The notes beneath the pieces are model-generated. The model had not been told where the DNA came from. It did no database searches and worked only from the letters and a program-made list of their open reading frames with translations. A DNA stretch of 64,000 bases from JAXDMK01 sp963790325. GTDB taxonomy: Bacteria > Actinomycetota > Acidimicrobiia > Acidimicrobiales > AC-14. Position 1 is the stretch's first letter, and each line of letters starts with the position of its first letter. The stretch spans positions 434,001 through 498,000 of the forward strand of contig CAWBNY010000002.1 of assembly GCA_963790325.1 (NCBI GenBank), read 5' to 3'. Shown here piece by piece: positions 18,015 through 27,008 of this stretch. Both the position numbers and the translations under genes were made by a program.

Positions 18015-18848
18015 TCAGCCCTTGACCGCGCCGGTCGTGAGCCCGGCCACGATGCGGCGCTGGAAGACAAGGACCATGACGATGATGGGGACGGTCACGA
18101 CCACCGCGGCGGCGGCGATGGAGCCCGTGGGCTGGGCGAACTGCGACTCGCCGCTGAAGAAGGCGAGGGCGGCGGGCACGGTGCGGGCCCGGTCGGTGGA
18201 CGTGAGGGAGATGGCGAACAGGAAGTCGTTCCAGGCGAAGATGAACACGAGGATGGCGGCGGTGAACACGCCGGGGGCGGCCAGGGGGGCGATCACCTTG
18301 CGGAAGGCCTGGAACGGGGTGGCGCCGTCGACCCGGGCCGCCTTGTCGAGGTCCCAGGGGATCTCCCGGAAGAAGGCGGACAGGGTCCAGATGGCCAGCG
18401 GGAGGGTGAAGGTCATGTAGGGGATGATCAGGCCGGGCCAGGTGTCGTACAGGTTGAGCGATCGCCACATGTTGAACAGGGGCCCGACGATGGAGATGGG
18501 GGGGAACATGGCGATGGCCAGGGCCCCGGAGAGGACCACCGTCTTGCCCGGGAAGTCGAGGCGGACGATGGCGTAGGCGGCGAACATGGCCAGCCCCACC
18601 GCCAGGACGGTGGCGATGAGGGCGATGCCGATCGAGTTGCGCAGGGCGGCCGTGAACTGCCCGTCGTCGAAGATGGCCCGGTAGTTGTCGAAGGTGATGG
18701 ACCGGGGGAAGAACTTGTGGTCGGTGAGGTCGGACGTCTTCTTCAGGGAGAGGGAGGCGACCCAGGCCACCGGCACCAGGGCGTAGAGGACCACGATCAC
18801 GGTCCCCGCGGCCCAGAACGCCTTCTCCACCCGAGGGCTCGTGTTCAC
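18015..18848 (-). CDS. Sugar ABC importer permease (SugB type)
   Basis: 277 residues with six membrane helices. The EAA motif for ATPase contact reads DLDKAARVDGATPFQAFRKVIAPL near residue 180, and the protein starts with a first helix at about 12-33. This is the shorter of two permeases of a CUT1 carbohydrate importer (MalG/SugB family). The GTG start overlaps the stop of the first permease (GTGA at 18845-18848). The ATPase gene follows after 16 bp. Confidence 0.92.
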   Translation of the reverse strand: MNTSPRVEKAFWAAGTVIVVLYALVPVAWVASLSLKKTSDLTDHKFFPRSITFDNYRAIFDDGQFTAALRNSIGIALIATVLAVGLAMFAAYAIVRLDFPGKTVVLSGALAIAMFPPISIVGPLFNMWRSLNLYDTWPGLIIPYMTFTLPLAIWTLSAFFREIPWDLDKAARVDGATPFQAFRKVIAPLAAPGVFTAAILVFIFAWNDFLFAISLTSTDRARTVPAALAFFSGESQFAQPTGSIAAAAVVVTVPIIVMVLVFQRRIVAGLTTGAVKG

Positions 18849-19792
18849 CGCCGTTCCCCCCGCTGCTGGGACAGCGAGGCGCCGAAGCCCTTGACGAAGA
18901 GCACCGCGATCACGACCACGCACAGGAAGATCAGGACCGACACGGCCGAGCCGATGCCCAGGTTGAGCCGGTTGAACAGCTGGTTCGAGCCCAGGATCGA
19001 CACCGTCTCGGTCCCGTTGGCGCCGGCCGTCATCACGAACACCGAGTCGAAGATGCGGAACGCGTCGAGGGTCCGGAACAGGAGGGCGACGAGGATGGCC
19101 GGCTTCATCAGGGGCAGGGTGATCTTGGTGAACCGCTGCCAGGCGGTGGCCCCGTCCACCTTGGCCGCCCGATGGAGGTCGTCGGGGACGAGGACGAGGC
19201 CGGCCAGGAGCAGGAGGGCCATGAACGGCGTGGTCTTCCACACCTCGGTGAGGATGATGACGAACAACGAAGACGCCCGTTCCGCGAACCACGACCGGTC
19301 GGTGTTGAGCAGCTCGTTCACGAAGCCGGTGGTGGGGTCGAAGGCGAAGCGCCAGGCGAGGGCGGCCACCACGGTGACGATCCCGTAGGGGATGAGGATG
19401 GCCGCCCGCACCGTCCGCCGCCCGAAGATCGCCCGGTGCATGAGGATGGCCAGGCCCATGCCCAGGACGAGCTCGATGGCGACCGACACGCCGGTGATCA
19501 CCAGGGTGGTGGCCAGGTCGGACCACCACAGGTCGGAGGTGAGGACGTCGACGTAGTTGCGCAGCCCGACCCACTCGGCCTGGTCGGGAAAGCGCAGGTC
19601 GGAGCGCTGCAGGGACAGGACGATGGCGTAACCGATGGGGTAGGCGGTGACCAGCAGCATCACGATCACCGCCGGCGCGCACAGCATCCATCCCAGGCGG
19701 CGCTCGGATCGGGCGCGCACGCTCCTCTGGGAACGGCTGGGCCCCGGCTCCACGCCGACCGGACCGGTTGCCGGCGGGGCGGTGGTGGTCAC
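18845..19792 (-). CDS. Sugar ABC importer permease (SugA type)
   Basis: 315 residues. After a disordered N-terminus (about 35 residues, Pro/Arg rich) come six membrane helices, starting with MLCAPAVIVMLLVTAYPIGY. The EAA loop is DLHRAAKVDGATAWQRFTKITLPL. It is the MalF/SugA-like partner of the next gene. GTG at 19792 overlaps the stop of the binding-protein gene (GTGA), so the operon is fully coupled down to the second permease. Confidence 0.92.
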   Translation of the reverse strand: MTTTAPPATGPVGVEPGPSRSQRSVRARSERRLGWMLCAPAVIVMLLVTAYPIGYAIVLSLQRSDLRFPDQAEWVGLRNYVDVLTSDLWWSDLATTLVITGVSVAIELVLGMGLAILMHRAIFGRRTVRAAILIPYGIVTVVAALAWRFAFDPTTGFVNELLNTDRSWFAERASSLFVIILTEVWKTTPFMALLLLAGLVLVPDDLHRAAKVDGATAWQRFTKITLPLMKPAILVALLFRTLDAFRIFDSVFVMTAGANGTETVSILGSNQLFNRLNLGIGSAVSVLIFLCVVVIAVLFVKGFGASLSQQRGERR

Positions 19793-21048
19793 AGAAGTCC
19801 GCCGGACTTCAGGGCCTTCTCGATGGCGCCCCGGAGGGCCTTGACGTCGTCGGCCGGGTCGATGCTCCGGGGTGGGTGGAGGTTGCGCTGGATGGCGAGG
19901 GAGATGTCGTTGTAGGCGGGGCTGATGGGCCGGGCCGAGCCCTGGGTGATCATCTCCCGCATCAGGTCGGCGAAGGGGAACGCCTCCTGCACCCGGGCAT
20001 CGTCGTAGAGGGCCTCGGTGGTCGGCGGGAGCCCGCCCTTCTCTGCGGCGAAGACCTGGTTGGGGGCCGATCTGAGGCAGGCGGCGGCGTCGAAAGCCAG
20101 CTCGGGATACCGGGTGTGGGCCGACACGCCGAGGTTGATGCCGCCCAGGGTCACGTGGGCGGGCTCGTCGGGCAGGACCCGGGGCCACGGCGCCCACCCC
20201 ATGTTGGCGGCCACGTCGGGGGCGTTCTTCTGGGCGCTGGGCCAGACGAAGCTGTAGTTGACCATGAACGACGAGCTGCCCGACTCGAAGGCGAGGCGGG
20301 CCTGGTCCTCCTGGGAGGTGGACAGGGTCGGGTCGGCCGCGCTCGACGTGGCCACCCGCTGCATGACCTCGAGCGCCCGCCGGGTGGGCTCGTCGGCCAG
20401 GTCGACCTTCTCCGGGCCTTGGAGGACGCTGCCCCGGGCCGAGGCGAGCAGGGAGTTGAACCACACGGTGAGGCCCTCGTAGCGGTTGCCCTGGACCTGG
20501 ATGCGCCCACCGGCGCCGATCCTCTCGGCCACCTCGACCATCTCCGCCCACGTGGTGGGTGGCACCGGCGCCCGGTCCTTGCGGTACCACAGGAGCTGGG
20601 TGTTGGTGGTGAACGGGGCCGCGTAGAGCCGGTTCTCGTAGGTGCCGGTCTGGACGGTGGCGGGGATGGTGCCGTCGGTGGCCTTGGTGGCGGCGTCGCC
20701 CTCCCACGGCAGGAGCCACCTGGCCTCGGCGAACTCGGCCGTCCAGATGACGTCGAGGCCCATGATGTCGATGTCGTCGTCCTCCGCCGCCAGGCGCCGG
20801 ACGAGCTGCTCCCGCTGCTGGTCGGCGCTGGGCGGAAGGTCGGCGAGCACGACCCGGTACCGTCCCCCGGACTGCTCGGTGCACACCCGGGCCGCCTCCG
20901 CGAACGCCCCACCCGGCTCCTTGAACACGTAGAACTTGAGGGTGGGGGTCCCACCGTCGGAGCCGCCGCCGGAGCCACAGGCCGCCGCGAGCACGGCCAG
21001 GGCCGCGGCCAACAGGCGGTAGCGCCTGGGTGCCCCCGCCCGGTTCAC
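19789..21048 (-). CDS. Extracellular solute-binding lipoprotein (LpqY-like)
   Basis: 419 residues. The signal peptide ends in the lipobox LAVLAAAC, giving lipidated Cys24. The mature part is a family-1 sugar-binding protein: LKFYVFKEPGGAFAEAARVC, DIDIMGLDVIWTAEFAEARW, a TNTQLLWYRKD hinge strand, and FMVNYSFVWPSAQ in the ligand cleft. Gene order (binding protein, two permeases, ATPase) and sequence style match the mycobacterial LpqY-SugABC trehalose-recycling importer. Trehalose is the best guess; maltose-type glucans are possible. A TACCAT hexamer ends 6 nt before the GTG start. Confidence 0.87.
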   Translation of the reverse strand: MNRAGAPRRYRLLAAALAVLAAACGSGGGSDGGTPTLKFYVFKEPGGAFAEAARVCTEQSGGRYRVVLADLPPSADQQREQLVRRLAAEDDDIDIMGLDVIWTAEFAEARWLLPWEGDAATKATDGTIPATVQTGTYENRLYAAPFTTNTQLLWYRKDRAPVPPTTWAEMVEVAERIGAGGRIQVQGNRYEGLTVWFNSLLASARGSVLQGPEKVDLADEPTRRALEVMQRVATSSAADPTLSTSQEDQARLAFESGSSSFMVNYSFVWPSAQKNAPDVAANMGWAPWPRVLPDEPAHVTLGGINLGVSAHTRYPELAFDAAACLRSAPNQVFAAEKGGLPPTTEALYDDARVQEAFPFADLMREMITQGSARPISPAYNDISLAIQRNLHPPRSIDPADDVKALRGAIEKALKSGGLL

Positions 21049-21054
21049 GGCTCG

Positions 21055-21060
21055 ATGGTA
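21055..21060 (-). promoter_or_regulatory. -10 hexamer TACCAT for the sugar-importer operon (leaderless type)
   Basis: TACCAT on the minus strand ends 6 nt before the GTG start at 21048. No ribosome site is visible. Confidence 0.45.
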
Positions 21061-21200
21061 ACCCGCCGTTCATGTGCGCAAAAGGGCTGCATCGGCCGGC
21101 ACCTCGCCCGGAGATTCCGGTGCGATGCGGAACGAGCCCGGGCAGTAACACGTTGGCCGAGTGGCGATACTGGATCGCGAGCACGAGAGGAGCCCGCCTG

Positions 21201-21833
21201 ATGTTCGGCAGCCACAGGTCCCGCATGATCAGCGAAGCCGACGCCCTCCCCGGGCGTAGCCGGGAGACGCCGGTGCCCGCCCGCCACCTGGTGCTGGACG
21301 CGCCCCTACGCCCGCCGTTTCCCGAGGGGTTCGAGGAGGCGGTGTTCGGGTTGGGCTGCTTCTGGGGCGCCGAGCGCAAGTTCTGGCAGGCGGACGGGGT
21401 GTACACCACCGCCGTCGGTTACGCCGGGGGCTTCACCCCCAACCCGACCTACCAGGAGGTGTGCTCCGGCCGCACCGGCCACACCGAGGCGGTGCTGGTG
21501 GTCTTCGATCCCGCCCGCACCTCCTACGCCGACATGCTCAAGGTCTTCTGGGAGAGCCACGACCCGACCCAGGGGATGCGCCAGGGCAACGATGTCGGCA
21601 GCCAGTACCGGTCCGCCATCTACGCCACGTCGGAGGACCAGCTCAAGGCGGCCCACGAGTCCCGGGACCTGTTCCAGGAGCGGCTCGGCGCCGCCGGCCT
21701 GGCCGAGATCACCACCGAGATCCGGGAGGCACCCACCTTCTACTACGCCGAGGACTACCACCAGCAGTACCTGGCGGCCAACCCCAACGGCTACTGCGGC
21801 CTTGGCGGCACCGGCGTCAGCTGCCCGATCTAG
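21201..21833 (+). CDS. msrA: Peptide-methionine (S)-S-oxide reductase MsrA
   Basis: 210 residues. It reduces the S-epimer of methionine sulfoxide. The catalytic motif FGLGCFWGAER places the nucleophilic Cys at residue 53; the substrate pocket has GYAGG and YQEVCSGRTGHTEAV; the resolving Cys are probably in GYCGLGGTGVSCPI at the C-terminus. An N-terminal extension of about 45 residues precedes the core, common in actinobacteria. An AGGAG site lies 10 nt before the ATG at 21201. Single gene, divergent from the sugar importer. Confidence 0.95.
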   Translation: MFGSHRSRMISEADALPGRSRETPVPARHLVLDAPLRPPFPEGFEEAVFGLGCFWGAERKFWQADGVYTTAVGYAGGFTPNPTYQEVCSGRTGHTEAVLVVFDPARTSYADMLKVFWESHDPTQGMRQGNDVGSQYRSAIYATSEDQLKAAHESRDLFQERLGAAGLAEITTEIREAPTFYYAEDYHQQYLAANPNGYCGLGGTGVSCPI

Positions 21834-21911
21834 CGGAAGGGTGCAGGCTGGGCGGAGGGGGCGAGCCGGAGGTCGGCGGCGGCGTCGAACGGCCGGCGGG
21901 GCGACAAAGAC

Positions 21912-22661
21912 CTACCCGGTGGGCGTCGGCTCCTCCACCCGCCGGCGCAGGCAGTAGACGTTGTAGGGGCGGCCGATGAGGGGTTGGGCGACGTTGCGGA
22001 CCTCGATTCCGCCCGCGGTCCACCCTCGCTCCGACCCGGCGTGGGCGTGGCCGTGGATCACCAGGTCGGCGCCCGCCCGGTCGACCGCCTCGCCCAGGAG
22101 GTAACTCCCGAGGAAGGGGTAGATCTCGAGGCGCTCGCCTTGCAGCGTCCGGTCGGTGGGCGAGTAGTGGAGCAGGGCCACCCGGAGGTCGGCGCCCTCC
22201 TCCGCCACCGCCGCCAGTGCCGCCTCCAGCCCTTCGGCCAGGTGGCGGGTGTACGCGATGAACGACTTCATCACCGGCTCCCCGAACTCCGACCCGCAGG
22301 CGCCGGCGAACCCTCCGCCGAAGCCCTTGGTGCCGGCGATGCCCAGCCGGCAGCCGCCGACCTCCAGCACGACCCCCTCACCCTCCAGCACCCGCACTCC
22401 CGCCCGCTCCATGACCTTGGTCACCGCCCGCTCCTGCCGGGCGTGGTGGTCGTGGTTGCCGAGCACGGCGAAAATGGGCACGCCGACCCCGGCCAGCTCG
22501 TCGGCCAGCGCCCGGGCCTCCTCGGCCAAACCCCGGCGGGTGAGGTCGCCGGCCAGGAGGAGAACGTCGGCGTGGTGGGCCAGGTCGGCCAGGTGGGGAC
22601 CGAGGGTCCCGGCCGAATCGGTGCCGAAGTGGATGTCGCCCACCGCCGCCACCCGGATCAC
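21912..22661 (-). CDS. Metallophosphoesterase
   Basis: 249 residues of the calcineurin-like fold. Metal ligands are visible in order: GDIHFG near residue 8, LLAGDLTRRG, the catalytic LGNHDHH, a VALLHYSPTD strand, and VIHGHAHAGSE. A TKGFGGGF loop is typical of the bacterial group often annotated YkuE/Icc-like. The substrate is unknown (nucleotide or phospholipid phosphodiesters are candidates). The GTG start overlaps the stop of the BON-protein gene (GTGA at 22658-22661), suggesting a two-gene unit. Confidence 0.9.
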   Translation of the reverse strand: MIRVAAVGDIHFGTDSAGTLGPHLADLAHHADVLLLAGDLTRRGLAEEARALADELAGVGVPIFAVLGNHDHHARQERAVTKVMERAGVRVLEGEGVVLEVGGCRLGIAGTKGFGGGFAGACGSEFGEPVMKSFIAYTRHLAEGLEAALAAVAEEGADLRVALLHYSPTDRTLQGERLEIYPFLGSYLLGEAVDRAGADLVIHGHAHAGSERGWTAGGIEVRNVAQPLIGRPYNVYCLRRRVEEPTPTG

Positions 22662-22918
22662 GGCAGGTGCTCCACCGACGGGGCATCGTCGAGGGCGATC
22701 ACTCCGAGGTCGTTGTGCAGGACGTGGTCGGGCAGGACCCGGGCCGCGATCTCGGAGACCGCCTCGACCCGTTCCGGCGTGGCGACCTGCCCGGTGACGA
22801 ACACGTGGTCGGCCACGATGTGGACCTGGAGGCTGAGCTCGGAGACGCGCGGGTCGGCGGCCAGCGCGCCCCGCAGTCGCTCGCTGGCGTAGCGCTCGGG
22901 CTCTTGCGTGGCGGACAT
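22658..22918 (-). CDS. Small BON-like domain protein
   Basis: 86 residues. One BON-like unit is seen: ERLRGALAADPRVSELSLQV, then HIVADHVFVTGQVATPERVEAV, with the alpha/beta pattern of BON domains, which bind membranes or fold into larger assemblies. No signal peptide. ATG 22918 follows a GGAG site; a start 51 bp upstream is less likely. It precedes the phosphoesterase with a 4-bp overlap. Confidence 0.7.
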   Translation of the reverse strand: MSATQEPERYASERLRGALAADPRVSELSLQVHIVADHVFVTGQVATPERVEAVSEIAARVLPDHVLHNDLGVIALDDAPSVEHLP

Positions 22919-22984
22919 AGGGTTGGGCTCCTGGTGCACCGGGGACGTACCCCGTGCAGTTGGGGGCAAACGGGAGGAGGAGAG

Positions 22985-23188
22985 GTGAACCAGACAGAGC
23001 CGAGGAGCGAACTGGTCGACCCGGAGACGCCGGCGGAGGACGCCTTCGAGCAGTCCCTGCCGGTGGATGAGGTCCCCACCGACGGGCTGCCGGTGGACGC
23101 CCTACCCGACGACGCCGAGGTCCCGGAGCCAGACGCCATCGAGCAGCACCACCCGGCGCCGGCCTACGACGACGAAGGGTGGCGCTGA
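22985..23188 (+). CDS. Small acidic protein of unknown function
   Basis: 67 residues starting at GTG 22985, with a GGAGGAG ribosome site 5-10 nt upstream. About a third of the residues are Asp or Glu, with many Pro (LPVDEVPTDGLPVDALPDD), so it is probably disordered. It contains an imperfect internal repeat, LPVDEVPTDG and LPVDALPDDA. Divergent from the BON gene. The clean ribosome site supports it as a real gene; I do not recognise a family. Confidence 0.5.
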   Translation: MNQTEPRSELVDPETPAEDAFEQSLPVDEVPTDGLPVDALPDDAEVPEPDAIEQHHPAPAYDDEGWR

Positions 23189-23246
23189 GCTGACCGGATT
23201 GCAGCCCCGGAGTTTCGTGGGAAACCCGGGAGGGTACTCACCGGCC

Positions 23247-23444
23247 ATGTTCGAGCACCCGACTTCGCCGCGGCCTGCCGACTGGAGGGCGCTGCGCACG
23301 GTCAAGCTACGCCGGATGGCTTCCGAGCTCCGATGCCTCGCCGCCCGGCGCCCGCCGGCGATGGCCAACACACTCCGTCAGCGGGCGGTCGAGCTCGAGC
23401 GCTCGGCCAACCGGATGGACGACGTCATCTCCCGCCTCGCCTGA
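23247..23444 (+). CDS. Small basic helical protein
   Basis: 65 residues, Arg-rich and helical (LRTVKLRRMASELRCLAARRP, then LRQRAVELERSANRMDDVI). A GGGAGGG stretch is about 16 nt upstream of the ATG, which is rather far. The 3' end overlaps the end of the large ATPase gene by 20 bp on the other strand. Coding is plausible from its composition; no family recognised. Confidence 0.4.
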   Translation: MFEHPTSPRPADWRALRTVKLRRMASELRCLAARRPPAMANTLRQRAVELERSANRMDDVISRLA

Positions 23445-26400
23445 CCCGGATGTCGGCGGCCAGGCGCCGCATGTCGAGCTCGTCCGCCAGGTCGCGAGCC
23501 TGGATGAGAAGGCCCTCGGCCCGCTTCTGGTCCGACCGCTTTCCTTGGGCGAGCAGCGCCCAACCCCACTCCGCCTGGGTGTGGGCTAGGGCCGGATAGG
23601 CCTCCAGCTTCTGGTTCATGCCCACCGCGGTGTCGAAGCTGCGCTCGGCCAGCTCCCACTCCCCGCAGGTGGCCGCCGCCAGTCCGACGAAGCGGGCGGT
23701 GGAGCCGAGGCACACGAGGCCGCCGGAGGTGACGACCACCCGATCGGAGTAGGGCTCGATGAGCGGGAGCAGGATGGCTGCCGCCCGGCTGTCACGGACC
23801 AGCGCACCCGTTTCCAGGGCGCAGGCGGCCATGTGCATCCACTCGCCGTCGAAGGGCCGGGTCGACAGGACATGCTCGGAGATGGTGTCGAGCCAACCCT
23901 TGGCGTCGTCGTAGCGGCGGGTGCGGGCCAGGAGGAGGGCGACCGAACCGGCCCACGACCGGCCCACGGGAAGGGCCTTGAGCGACGCCTCGACGTCGGC
24001 CACCTCCTCGTCGGACCCCCACTCGAGGGCGATCCAGAAACGCTGATCGCGCCCGCCGGCGGTGTCCTTCGTCTCCCCCGCCCGCTCGGCCAGGGCGGCC
24101 ACGTCGAGCAGGGCCGACCGGGCGTCGTCGAACCGACCCTCGAGGGCGGCCCGCATCACCGCGTAGGCGGTCGCGTCCCGGCGGTAGAGAGGGTCGCCGA
24201 CGGCGTTGGCCAGGGCGCTGAACGAGGCGATGTCCTCGTCCGCCTGGGAGAGGCGGCCGATCTCGAGGCGGTCGGCGATCCGCCAGACGTAGCCCTCCAT
24301 GGCCAGGTCGCCATCGTCGGTGGTTTGGGCGATGGCCACGATCTGGTCGCTCGCCTTCAGCCGCTCTTCGACGTCCTCGGGTCCCCACGGCCGGCTGTGG
24401 CGGGCCCGGAGGGCGCTCAGGCGGCTCGTCGTGCCGCGGCTGGCGGGGACGTGGTCGTCGTCGTCCCACGGCGCCTCGGTCCAGCCCATGGGTTCGGGCT
24501 CGGGATCAGGGTCGGTCCACAGCTCGCGAAGGTCGTCGGGCATCGGGAGCACGACGGGCGTGGCCGCCACCGGCTCCACCGGGGGGGCAGGGGGCCGCCG
24601 GCGGGGGCGGGCAGGCGTGGGGGTCGGGACGGCGGCAGTGGCTGCGGGCGTGGCCGGGGGCTGCGGCGGGAGGTCGAGGTCGGACAAGGACGTAGGCGGT
24701 GCCGGCGGAGCCGCCCGGCGGGGGCGGACGATCTTCGGCGGCGCCGGCGCCGACGGCGCCACGGCGTCGGCGGCCCTGGTGGCGGACTCGGGCGCAGGCG
24801 GGGACGTCTCCGGTCGGAGTCCGCGGGAGGCCCGGGCGGCCCTGGCGGCGGCCGCCGCCATCTCCCGCTCCGCTGCCACCCGGGGGGTGTTGCGGCGGCC
24901 GGGTCGGGGCGGCCGCATCGGGACCTCCGGGGTGGCGGCCAGCAGCTCGCCCATCGGGAGCAGCTTCACCGGCGGGGGCTCGGGCATGAGGAACGGGTGC
25001 TGGCTTTGGGTGCCGATGGGGATCTTGGACGTGATCGGCTTGTTCACCGGCACCGGCCACGGGCTGCGGGACAGGGCGGCCTCGGACAGGGAGATCAGCT
25101 TCGGGTCGTGGATGGTGCGGGCCAGGCCGACCGCTTCCAGGAACGAGTGGCGGGCCCGGACCTGCTCGCCGGCCCGGTCGTGGGCGTCACCCAGCGACAC
25201 CAGCAGCCGGCACTTGAGCTTGACTGCGGCGATGCTCGGGCCCACGAGCAGGCCCAGGCCGACGCCGTACCACTCCGCCGCCTCGTCGAAGGCGAGCTGC
25301 GCCATGGCCCGGTCGCCCGCCCGTCCGGCATGGACCGCGGCCTCGAGGGAGCCACCGACCGGGGACGCGGCCGCGGCGTGGAAGGCGAGTTGCACCAGGT
25401 GGTCCTCGTCCTCCGTGGGGGACGCTTCGAGCTCCTTCGCCAGCTGTTCGTGGACCTGGATGCCCCGGTTGGCGGCGACGCGGTGTCCCACTGCCGCCCG
25501 CACCACCTCGTGCACGAAGCGGTAATGGTTGGGCGGGCCCTCGGGCTCGATGATCTCCTGCTGGACGGCCTCGTCGGCTGCCGCCAGGAGGCGGTCGGCG
25601 GGGACCTCGCCGGTGCGGGCCACCGTGTCGAGGGAGAACTCGGGGCCGATGATGGAGGCCACCGCCAGCAGTTGGCGGGTGCCGGCGTCCATCCGGGCCA
25701 TGCGCCGGGCCACCGCCGCGTCCACCGACTCGGGCAGGGTCCGGGGGTCGACCGACGGCAGGGACGGGCCGACGTGACGGAGGAGCTCGGCCAGGAAGAG
25801 GGGGTTGCCGTCGGCCCGGGTCCACAGGGTGTCGACCACACCCGGGTGGGGCAGGATCGTCGCCACCACCTGGCGGGAGAGGCCCTCGAGCACGCAGTGG
25901 GTGACGTCGGCGTCGCCGGCGAGGTCGGTGAGGAGCGAGGCCACAGCGTGGGCCCGGTCGACCGACGTGTCGCAGTAGGTGCCGATCACCAGCATGGGGA
26001 TCTCGCGGGTGGCGGTCAGGACGTACTGGAACAGGCGCACGGTGGTGCGGTGGGCGCGGTGGAGGTCGTCGACGACGAGGAGCACAGGCGTGCGGGTGGC
26101 CACCTCGGCGATGAGGCCGGCGGCGGCGTGGAACAGCTCCCGGCGATCGGACGGCAGGGGGCCGACGTGGGACGTGCGGGTGCGCACCCCGGGGGCGATG
26201 TGGGCCAGCACCCCGTAGTTCGACACCACCTCGGACGGGGCGATCGCCGCCGCTCGACCGAGGATCTCGGCCACCGGGGCGTAGGGGGTCGACGGGTCGG
26301 GAGGGCAGGTGCCCCACAGGACGCGTCCGCCGGCCGCCACCACCTCCCGGGCCATCCGCTCGACCAGGGTGGTCTTGCCCATCCCCGGCTCGCCGGCCAG

Positions 26401-26547
26401 GAGGACGATCTGGCGCCTCCCACCGACCGCTCGCCGCCATGCCTGCTGCAACTCCTGAATATCCGCCTCACGGCCGACGAAGGCGGGCAGGAAGCCCCGA
26501 TCGCCTTCGACAGGACCCACGGCGGACCCACGGATGGTCGTCGTCAT
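23425..26547 (-). CDS. AAA/STAND-type ATPase with TPR-like repeats and a proline-rich linker
   Basis: 1040 residues. The N-terminal AAA_16 domain has FVGREADIQEL, Walker A AGEPGMGKTT (GEPGMGKT at 52-59) and Walker B VLLVVDDLHRAH, then a winged-helix-like region up to about 360 as in MalT/LuxR-family STAND ATPases. A helical-repeat stretch follows (to about 520). An unusual Pro/Ala/Arg-rich linker spans about residues 530-690. A second helical-repeat block continues to the C-terminus. There is no LuxR helix-turn-helix at the end, so it would not bind DNA by itself in the usual way. Likely a signal-integrating scaffold; partner unknown. Single gene. Confidence 0.8.
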   Translation of the reverse strand: MTTTIRGSAVGPVEGDRGFLPAFVGREADIQELQQAWRRAVGGRRQIVLLAGEPGMGKTTLVERMAREVVAAGGRVLWGTCPPDPSTPYAPVAEILGRAAAIAPSEVVSNYGVLAHIAPGVRTRTSHVGPLPSDRRELFHAAAGLIAEVATRTPVLLVVDDLHRAHRTTVRLFQYVLTATREIPMLVIGTYCDTSVDRAHAVASLLTDLAGDADVTHCVLEGLSRQVVATILPHPGVVDTLWTRADGNPLFLAELLRHVGPSLPSVDPRTLPESVDAAVARRMARMDAGTRQLLAVASIIGPEFSLDTVARTGEVPADRLLAAADEAVQQEIIEPEGPPNHYRFVHEVVRAAVGHRVAANRGIQVHEQLAKELEASPTEDEDHLVQLAFHAAAASPVGGSLEAAVHAGRAGDRAMAQLAFDEAAEWYGVGLGLLVGPSIAAVKLKCRLLVSLGDAHDRAGEQVRARHSFLEAVGLARTIHDPKLISLSEAALSRSPWPVPVNKPITSKIPIGTQSQHPFLMPEPPPVKLLPMGELLAATPEVPMRPPRPGRRNTPRVAAEREMAAAAARAARASRGLRPETSPPAPESATRAADAVAPSAPAPPKIVRPRRAAPPAPPTSLSDLDLPPQPPATPAATAAVPTPTPARPRRRPPAPPVEPVAATPVVLPMPDDLRELWTDPDPEPEPMGWTEAPWDDDDHVPASRGTTSRLSALRARHSRPWGPEDVEERLKASDQIVAIAQTTDDGDLAMEGYVWRIADRLEIGRLSQADEDIASFSALANAVGDPLYRRDATAYAVMRAALEGRFDDARSALLDVAALAERAGETKDTAGGRDQRFWIALEWGSDEEVADVEASLKALPVGRSWAGSVALLLARTRRYDDAKGWLDTISEHVLSTRPFDGEWMHMAACALETGALVRDSRAAAILLPLIEPYSDRVVVTSGGLVCLGSTARFVGLAAATCGEWELAERSFDTAVGMNQKLEAYPALAHTQAEWGWALLAQGKRSDQKRAEGLLIQARDLADELDMRRLAADIRVRRGGR

Positions 26548-26648
26548 CGCCCTGGGTTATCGGCGCCGGCGCCCACGACCTTGAGGGAAAATGGGCCGAA
26601 CGGACTAGCCAGCGCGGCCCTCCGCCAGCCGAGGGCGGGCTGGACCTC

Positions 26649-26945
26649 CTACCGGACCATCGTGTACGCCAGCTCCAGGCTCCGGTAGCTCAGGGGGACA
26701 TCGGACAGCTCCTCCAAGCCCTCGATGAACTCTTCCGTCTCGGGCAGGTTCTCGTCGTCGAAGGAGTCCTCCCGGTTCTCCCACTCGAGGATGGCGACGT
26801 AGCGGCGCGACTCGGACCGGTCGTGGTAGACGAGCGAGCGCTTCAGCTTGGCCCGACCCTTGGCGTCCTCGGCGTACTTGTTGCCCAGGGCTTTCATCTT
26901 CTCGGGGTCGTGGGTGACGAACTCGATGATCTGGACGTACGACAC
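26649..26945 (-). CDS. Small alpha/beta-barrel (ABM-like) protein
   Basis: 98 residues: VQIIEFVTHDPEKMKALGNKYAED at the start, RRYVAILEWENREDSFDDENLPETEEF in the middle. The pattern is that of dimeric ferredoxin-like alpha/beta-barrel proteins (antibiotic-biosynthesis monooxygenase superfamily). Many such small members have no known reaction. Starts at GTG 26945 with a GAGGAGG site upstream. Divergent from bioB with a 63-bp gap. Confidence 0.6.
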   Translation of the reverse strand: MSYVQIIEFVTHDPEKMKALGNKYAEDAKGRAKLKRSLVYHDRSESRRYVAILEWENREDSFDDENLPETEEFIEGLEELSDVPLSYRSLELAYTMVR

Positions 26946-26996
26946 GGGGTGGGCCTCCTCGATTCGGTCCCGGCCAACCTAAGCGATCGTCCTGGC

Positions 26997-27002
26997 TATG
27001 GT
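26997..27002 (+). promoter_or_regulatory. -10 hexamer TATGGT for bioB (leaderless type)
   Basis: TATGGT ends 6 nt before the GTG start at 27009; there is no ribosome site. Confidence 0.5.
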
Positions 27003-27008
27003 CGGCCC

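Noticed and set aside
15791..18025. Plus-strand open frame of more than 700 codons across the ParB-like and SugC-like genes
   Set aside because: Mixed low-complexity text; the two real genes in other frames have full motifs.
23833..26688. Plus-strand open frame of about 950 codons opposite the STAND ATPase
   Set aside because: Gly/Arg/His-rich shadow without any family feature.
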